Below are positions 31,774 to 35,761 of a stretch of 35,761 bases of DNA, piece after piece. Made by a program: the position numbers and the translations under genes. Position 1 is the first letter of the stretch; each line of letters opens with the position of its first letter. Under the pieces are notes generated by a model. The model worked only from the letters and a program-made list of their open reading frames with translations, was not told the DNA's origin and ran no database searches. Origin of the DNA: Helicobacter cetorum (GTDB lineage: Bacteria > Campylobacterota > Campylobacteria > Campylobacterales > BB28); contig DZAZ01000013.1 of NCBI GenBank assembly GCA_022729755.1, positions 1 through 35,761 of the forward strand, read 5' to 3'.

Positions 31774-33636
31774 TTGGCAAAACATCAATTTCAAACAGAA
31801 GTAAATCAACTACTGCATTTAATGATACATTCACTCTATTCAAATAAAGAGATATTCTTAAGAGAATTGATTTCAAATGCTTCTGATGCGATGGATAAAC
31901 TTAAATTTTTGACTTTAACTGACGAAAATTATAAATATTTAAATTTCAATCCTAGAATTTTAATCACTTTTAATAAAGAGGCAAAAACTTTAACTATTAG
32001 TGATAGTGGGATTGGAATGAATAGTGAGGATTTAGTTGAAAATCTTGGAACTATTGCAAAAAGTGGAACTAAATCATTTTTGGAAAAATTAACTGGCGAT
32101 GCAAAAAGAGATTCAAATTTAATTGGTCAATTTGGAGTTGGATTTTATTCAGCATTTATGGTTGCAAATAAAATTGAAGTTTTAAGTAAAAAAGCTACTG
32201 AAGACAGTGCACACAAGTGGATTAGTGAGGGTAATGGCGAATATGAGATAGTTGAAGCACTTAAAGAAAATTTTGGAACAGAAATTACACTTTATTTAAA
32301 AGATGATGAAGATGAGTTTTTGAGTGAATATAGAATTAAAAATGTGATTGAAAAATACTCAAATCATATTCCTTTTGCGATTGATTTAAAATACACAACT
32401 AGCGAAAAAATAAAAGAGGGCGAAAAAGAAGAAGATAAAGAGGTAGAAAAAGTTGAACAAATCAACAAAGCTTCGGCACTTTGGAGAATGAGTAAAAGTG
32501 AACTTAAAGATGAAGATTATTTTGATTTTTATAAAACAATTTCGCACGATAGCGATGAGCCACTTTTATACTCTCACAATAAAGTTGAGGGAACTCAAGA
32601 GTATACAACCCTATTTTATGTGCCTAAAAAAGCCCCGTTTGATATGTTTAGAGTAGATTATCAATCTGGAATAAAATTATATATTCAAAGAGTTTTTATA
32701 ACTGATGATGATAAAGAGTTAATGCCAACTTATTTAAGATTTTTAAAAGGTGTAATTGATTCTGAAGATTTACCATTAAATGTAAGTAGGGAAATTTTAC
32801 AACAAAATAAAGTTTTGGAAAAAATTAAAACAACTTCAGTTAAAAAAGTGCTTAGTGAATTTAAAAAATTAGCTGATAATGATAAAGAAAAATATAGCTT
32901 ATTTTGGAAAGAGTATGGAAAAGTGCTAAAAGAGGGACTTTATAGCGATTATGCAAATAAAGAAGCACTTTTAGAAATTATGAGATTTAAATCTTTAAAT
33001 AGTAATGATTTAATTTCGTTAGCTGAATACAAAGAGAGTATGAAGATAGACCAAAAAGATATATATTTTATTACGGGTGAAAATGAGAGTGTACTCAAAA
33101 ATTCGCCACTTCTTGAAGTGTTTAAAGAAAAAGGAATTGATGTTTTAATTTTAAATGATGATGTGGATGCAATTGTAATGCCAGCAGTTCACGAATATAA
33201 AGAGACACCAATTAAACCAATTCAAGAGGCAAAATTTGATGAAAAAGAGTTAGATGTAAGTGAGTATCAAGAAATTTTAAATAAAATTAAAAATATCTTA
33301 AAAGATGATGTAAAAGATGTAAAAATTTCTCAAAGACTTTCACAAGCTCCTAGCTGTATAACATTTGATGCAAATGACCCAGATTACCAGATGCAAAGAA
33401 TGTTTGCACAAATGGGACAAATGGCTAATATGCCAAAAGTAAAACCGATACTTGAAATTAATCCAAAAAGTGAAATTTTTACAAAATTAAAAACAAACAC
33501 AGATGTAGATAGCGATACTTTCAATGATATTACAAATTTATTACTTGACCAAGCTAAAATGCTTGAGGGTGGAAAAGTCGAAAATATCGTAGAATTTAAT
33601 GCAAGATTAAATAGAATTATGACAAAAGCAATTTAG
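31774..33636 (+). CDS. htpG: Molecular chaperone HtpG (Hsp90)
   Basis: Cytosolic ATP-dependent Hsp90 dimer that helps client proteins fold under stress. The 620-aa protein has the GHKL ATPase motifs KEIFLRELISNASDAMDKL (about 24-42), DSGIGMNSEDLVENLGTIAKSG (about 75-96; the DxGxG loop and lid) and GQFGVGFYSAFMV (about 118-130). The middle domain has PLNVSREILQQNKVL with the catalytic Arg, and the C-terminal dimerisation domain is present. Start is TTG with AAGGAG 6 bases upstream, next to a TATAAT. It ends in a hairpin shared with the convergent TIGR02757 gene. Confidence 0.98.
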   Translation: MAKHQFQTEVNQLLHLMIHSLYSNKEIFLRELISNASDAMDKLKFLTLTDENYKYLNFNPRILITFNKEAKTLTISDSGIGMNSEDLVENLGTIAKSGTKSFLEKLTGDAKRDSNLIGQFGVGFYSAFMVANKIEVLSKKATEDSAHKWISEGNGEYEIVEALKENFGTEITLYLKDDEDEFLSEYRIKNVIEKYSNHIPFAIDLKYTTSEKIKEGEKEEDKEVEKVEQINKASALWRMSKSELKDEDYFDFYKTISHDSDEPLLYSHNKVEGTQEYTTLFYVPKKAPFDMFRVDYQSGIKLYIQRVFITDDDKELMPTYLRFLKGVIDSEDLPLNVSREILQQNKVLEKIKTTSVKKVLSEFKKLADNDKEKYSLFWKEYGKVLKEGLYSDYANKEALLEIMRFKSLNSNDLISLAEYKESMKIDQKDIYFITGENESVLKNSPLLEVFKEKGIDVLILNDDVDAIVMPAVHEYKETPIKPIQEAKFDEKELDVSEYQEILNKIKNILKDDVKDVKISQRLSQAPSCITFDANDPDYQMQRMFAQMGQMANMPKVKPILEINPKSEIFTKLKTNTDVDSDTFNDITNLLLDQAKMLEGGKVENIVEFNARLNRIMTKAI

Positions 33637-33645
33637 CTTTTTGTC
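33621..33645. terminator. Bidirectional terminator between htpG and the TIGR02757 gene
   Basis: GACAAAAGC (33621-33629) and GCTTTTTGTC (33636-33645) form a 9-bp stem with one extra T and a 6-base loop. It spans the htpG stop and abuts the opposite stop, so it can serve both directions. Confidence 0.6.
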
Positions 33646-34383
33646 TTAAACTTTCATCTCTTGCCCTAATCTATAAAGTGCAAAATCGTATTTTATCGGG
33701 TCAAGTGGGTCAAACTCCCTCAATTTCTCCGTTATTAACATCGCCGATTTTAAATCATAACTTTTTCGATTTAATAAACCAAGCTTTTGCGAAACTTTAA
33801 AAGTGTGAGTATCAAGGGGCAATATTAAATCTTTTTTATCAACTCTACTCCATAATCCCAAATCCAAATTATCCTTTCTAACCATCCATCTTAAATACAT
33901 ATTCCACCGTTTATATGGCGAAGTTTTATCCAAACTTCCAACCAAAAAGTTATAACCTTGCGAAGTGTAACGATTAATTTCATATATTTTAGATATTAAT
34001 CTTTCTAATCCTTTAAGTACTAAATTTTGCTCTTTATACCCACTATAAAAAATATTTTCTAAACTATCAATATCTTTTAATCGCTTAATAGTTATAAAAA
34101 ATTCAGCCACATCAACCGAAGTTTGAAATCTATAATAGTGATTTTTCAACTCTTTATAAATTGTTTCATCTTTTTCATTTAATAAATCAAAATTCAAACT
34201 TCTCAAAAATTTAACTATTAATGAAGCTTTTCCATAAGCAAACAATGCACAAATTAAGCCAATATACTCATCATTATACTTTCTAGCAACCATCAAAGGG
34301 TCAGGCTTCTCCTCGCTAAGTTCATCATAAGAGTTTCTAAAATTTATCTCTTTATCCAATCTCTCTTTTAATGCTAAATCCAT
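33646..34383 (-). CDS. TIGR02757/DUF2400 family protein
   Basis: A 245-aa member of a conserved bacterial family related to helix-hairpin-helix DNA glycosylases; its biological role is not established. Visible family motifs are YNDEYIGLICALFAYG near residues 38-53, the core SPYKRWNMYLRWMVRKDN near 155-172, then LGLWSRVDKKDLILPLDTHTFKVSQKLGLL near 175-205. The Asp of LDTH corresponds to the catalytic Asp position of the glycosylase fold. It starts at ATG after AAAAAGGCGAATT, and is a single leftward gene between htpG and the epimerase. Confidence 0.88.
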   Translation of the reverse strand: MDLALKERLDKEINFRNSYDELSEEKPDPLMVARKYNDEYIGLICALFAYGKASLIVKFLRSLNFDLLNEKDETIYKELKNHYYRFQTSVDVAEFFITIKRLKDIDSLENIFYSGYKEQNLVLKGLERLISKIYEINRYTSQGYNFLVGSLDKTSPYKRWNMYLRWMVRKDNLDLGLWSRVDKKDLILPLDTHTFKVSQKLGLLNRKSYDLKSAMLITEKLREFDPLDPIKYDFALYRLGQEMKV

Positions 34384-34468
34384 AATTCGCCTTTTTGTTA
34401 AATAAAATTTATTCTATATGAGTTTGTCTTAAGTTTCAATGTTCTAAAATCTACAAAAAGGAGTTTTT

Positions 34469-35323
34469 ATGAAAATAGCAATAAGTGGTGCTAATGGATT
34501 TGTGGGACGAAGTTTAATAGGTTTTTTAAAAGATTTTAATTATGAATTTATAATGATTAATAGAGGTGATTTTAATTTAAACATCGATGAATTTAGCCAA
34601 AAATTAAATGGTGTTGATGTAATTGTCAATTTAGCAGGAGCTCCAATCATCAAAAGATGGAGCGAAAAGTATAAAAAAGAACTCTATTCAAGTAGAATTG
34701 AAACTACAAAAAAAATTTCACAAGCTATAAAAAAAATGGATTTAAAACCAAAACTTTTTATTTCAACTTCGGCAGTTGGAATTTATGATAATAAAAGAGT
34801 TCACAGTGAAGATGATTTTGAATATTCAAATGACTTTTTGTCAAAACTTTGCCAAGATTGGGAAGCCCAAGCCTTAAAATCAAAAGAGGATACAAATATA
34901 AAAGTTGCAATTTTTAGATTAGGAGTAGTTTTAGATAAAAATGATGGGGCTTTATCTAAAATGTTGCCTCCATTTAAGTTAGGAATTGGCGGAACTATCG
35001 GAGATGGTATGCAAGGCTTTTCATTTATTCACTTAAAAGATTTGCTTAGAGCTTTTAAATTTGTGATAGAAAATAATTTAGATGGAGTTTTTAACCTTTC
35101 AACACCAGAACCAACAACAAACAAAGGCTTAACTAAGACTTTAGGTAAAGCATTAAATCGCCCAACTTTCCTACCTCTTCCAGCATTTATTTTAAATTTA
35201 ATTTATGGAGAGGGTGCTAAAGTTTTAACAGATGGTCAACAAATGATACCAAAAAGATTGATGCAAGAGGGATTTGAATTTGAGTTTAAAAATATAACTC
35301 AAACTATTGAAAATATAGTTTGA
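34469..35323 (+). CDS. TIGR01777-family NAD(P)-binding epimerase
   Basis: A 284-aa atypical short-chain dehydrogenase, like E. coli YfcH; substrate unknown. The N-terminal Rossmann motif SGANGFVGRSL is at 6-16, VNLAGAPIIKRWSEKYK near 53-69, the STSAVGIYDN segment with the Tyr of the active site near 108-117, RLGVVLDKNDGALSKMLPPF near 150-169, and the C-terminal LPLPAFIL and GEGAKVLTDGQ motifs, which define this family. ATG start with AAAAAGGAG upstream. A 12-bp perfect hairpin covers its stop codon. Right after it the sequence changes to mobile-element and toxin-antitoxin remnants. Confidence 0.92.
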   Translation: MKIAISGANGFVGRSLIGFLKDFNYEFIMINRGDFNLNIDEFSQKLNGVDVIVNLAGAPIIKRWSEKYKKELYSSRIETTKKISQAIKKMDLKPKLFISTSAVGIYDNKRVHSEDDFEYSNDFLSKLCQDWEAQALKSKEDTNIKVAIFRLGVVLDKNDGALSKMLPPFKLGIGGTIGDGMQGFSFIHLKDLLRAFKFVIENNLDGVFNLSTPEPTTNKGLTKTLGKALNRPTFLPLPAFILNLIYGEGAKVLTDGQQMIPKRLMQEGFEFEFKNITQTIENIV

Positions 35324-35326
35324 GTT
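35296..35326. terminator. Hairpin over the epimerase stop codon
   Basis: AACTCAAACTAT (35296-35307) and ATAGTTTGAGTT (35315-35326) are exact reverse complements with a 7-base loop. Rightward it is followed by GGGCATTTTCTG, a poor T-tract; leftward by ATATTTTTAAAC. It probably ends the epimerase transcript and any leftward reading from the IS side. Confidence 0.55.
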
Positions 35327-35400
35327 GGGCATTTTCTGTTTATTTGATTATTGAAATTTCTTAAATCTTTAATGGCACTTTTTCTAATTTGAATTTTCAT
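35299..35400 (-). pseudogene. Remnant of a RelE/ParE-type toxin gene
   Basis: Starting at the ATG at 35400 the frame reads MKIQIRKSAIKDLRNFNNQI, like the start of RelE/ParE toxins (strand, then the basic helix with K-A-x-K-D-L). It then continues about 13 unrelated residues to a TGA inside the epimerase 3' end. RelE toxins are about 85-95 aa, so only the first quarter remains; the catalytic or gyrase-binding C-terminus is missing. The ATG lies inside the last codons of the antitoxin-like frame, the usual overlap of such operons. The break seems to lie near 35335. It is too short for normal ORF calling. Confidence 0.55.
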
Positions 35401-35521
35401 TTTTCAAATACTCATCAAATGCTATACTCTCTTCATCTCTTGTTTTTTTTAAAAGTTTTAAATCACAAATATCATCACTACACTCAAGCCTAATACCAAT
35501 TCTCACAAATAATTCAATAAG
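35384..35521 (-). pseudogene. Remnant of the cognate antitoxin gene
   Basis: The frame open from 35521 to the TAG at 35384-35386 includes RLECSDDICDLKLLKKTRDE followed by ESIAFDEYLKNENSN. A C-terminus with DLxLLxx...SIxFDEYLK is typical of RelB/Phd-like antitoxins, the part that wraps the toxin. No DNA-binding domain or start codon is left: upstream lies the end of the IS630 transposase, so the element probably inserted in or beside this gene. The toxin-like ATG overlaps its end. The call rests on pattern and gene overlap, not on a database match. Confidence 0.5.
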
Positions 35522-35761
35522 TTAACTTAACCGCATTCATAATATAATCGTATTGCGAAATATTTTTGATACTATCATTTGTTATTTTATCCAAAATTTC
35601 AGAAACTTCATCCATCAAATTTTGCAAACTATTGAAAATCTTCGATTTAATGGGCTTTTTGATATCTTGCCACAATCTTTCAATCGGATTTAAATCAGGT
35701 GAATATGGTGGTAAAAAAATAAAAGAGACATTCTCTGGAACTTTTAAGGCTTTTGCGCTGT
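35514..35761 (-). mobile_element. IS630-family transposase, 3' end only
   Basis: The last 81 residues of a DDE transposase are readable in the frame starting at 35759 and ending at TGA 35514-35516; the gene continues past the window edge. The stretch VPENVSFIFLPPYSPDLNPI followed by ERLWQDIK is the hallmark of IS630/Tc1-mariner transposases and holds the final catalytic Glu (NPIERLW). The remaining part, rich in Ile, Asn and Lys, ends with a short helical tail. The exact IS end and inverted repeat cannot be placed without the other end; it probably lies between 35480 and 35513. It abuts the antitoxin remnant. Confidence 0.9.

Noticed and set aside
1-35761. CRISPR array, prophage or multi-gene defence island
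   Set aside because: No regularly spaced repeats, Cas, phage structural or restriction genes were seen; the accessory signal is limited to the right edge.

Overview
The window looks like a chromosomal segment of a Campylobacterota (formerly Epsilonproteobacteria) member. It is very AT-rich, and its gene set is typical of that phylum: a FabX-type fatty acid dehydrogenase/isomerase that elsewhere is often labelled nitronate monooxygenase, a Csd3/Pgp3-type M23 peptidase, a short ComEC, pseudopilins with the (K)KAFTMIEL leader, and histidine kinases with the AHQWRQPL phosphoacceptor motif. Many genes start with TTG or GTG behind a clear AAGGA-type ribosome binding site, and most promoters show only a strong TATAAT -10 box in T-rich surroundings. 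The genus cannot be fixed from the sequence alone.

Layout. 1-7 kb: 3' part of glyS, a leftward comEC-rseP pair, an orphan FrdB/SdhB-like iron-sulfur protein, a candidate small RNA, tRNA-Gly(TCC), glmM, and a small Spy/CpxP-like periplasmic protein. 7-13.5 kb: leftward asd; a rightward NuoE-like protein coupled to an L,D-transpeptidase; a leftward operon torD-HIT-cbiM-cbiQ-cbiO; rightward miaA. 13.5-15.7 kb (leftward): two small coiled-coil/ZapA-ZapB-like genes and three pseudopilin genes. 15.8-22.3 kb (rightward): uvrB, csd3-like peptidase, tRNA-Met(CAT), a degenerate fructose-bisphosphatase homologue, fabX and an AmiC-type amidase. 22.4-27.9 kb (leftward): hemE, then REC and REC-histidine-kinase proteins, then a separate three-PAS histidine kinase. 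28-35.3 kb: luxS with a small acidic protein, two small leftward hypotheticals, mrp, rsmE, htpG, a leftward TIGR02757 gene and a TIGR01777 epimerase. The right edge holds the 3' end of an IS630-family transposase and, between it and the epimerase, a broken type II toxin-antitoxin module that has no complete ORF.

Working relationships. Most of the window is housekeeping: translation and tRNA (glyS, tRNAs, miaA, rsmE), cell wall (glmM, csd3-like, L,D-transpeptidase, amidase), lipid, heme and amino acid synthesis (fabX, hemE, asd), DNA repair (uvrB, TIGR02757) and protein/Fe-S care (htpG, mrp, torD). comEC and the pseudopilins could both serve DNA uptake, though they are 9 kb apart. The torD-HIT-cbiMQO operon joins metal uptake to a chaperone for molybdoenzymes. 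The least expected items are the candidate CU-rich small RNA at 5.1 kb, the FBPase-like protein lacking catalytic motifs, a pseudopilin with a roughly 70-residue N-terminal extension, mismatches in the tRNA-Met acceptor stem, and the decayed toxin-antitoxin remnant beside the IS. I found no CRISPR array, rRNA, phage or obvious new multi-gene defence system.
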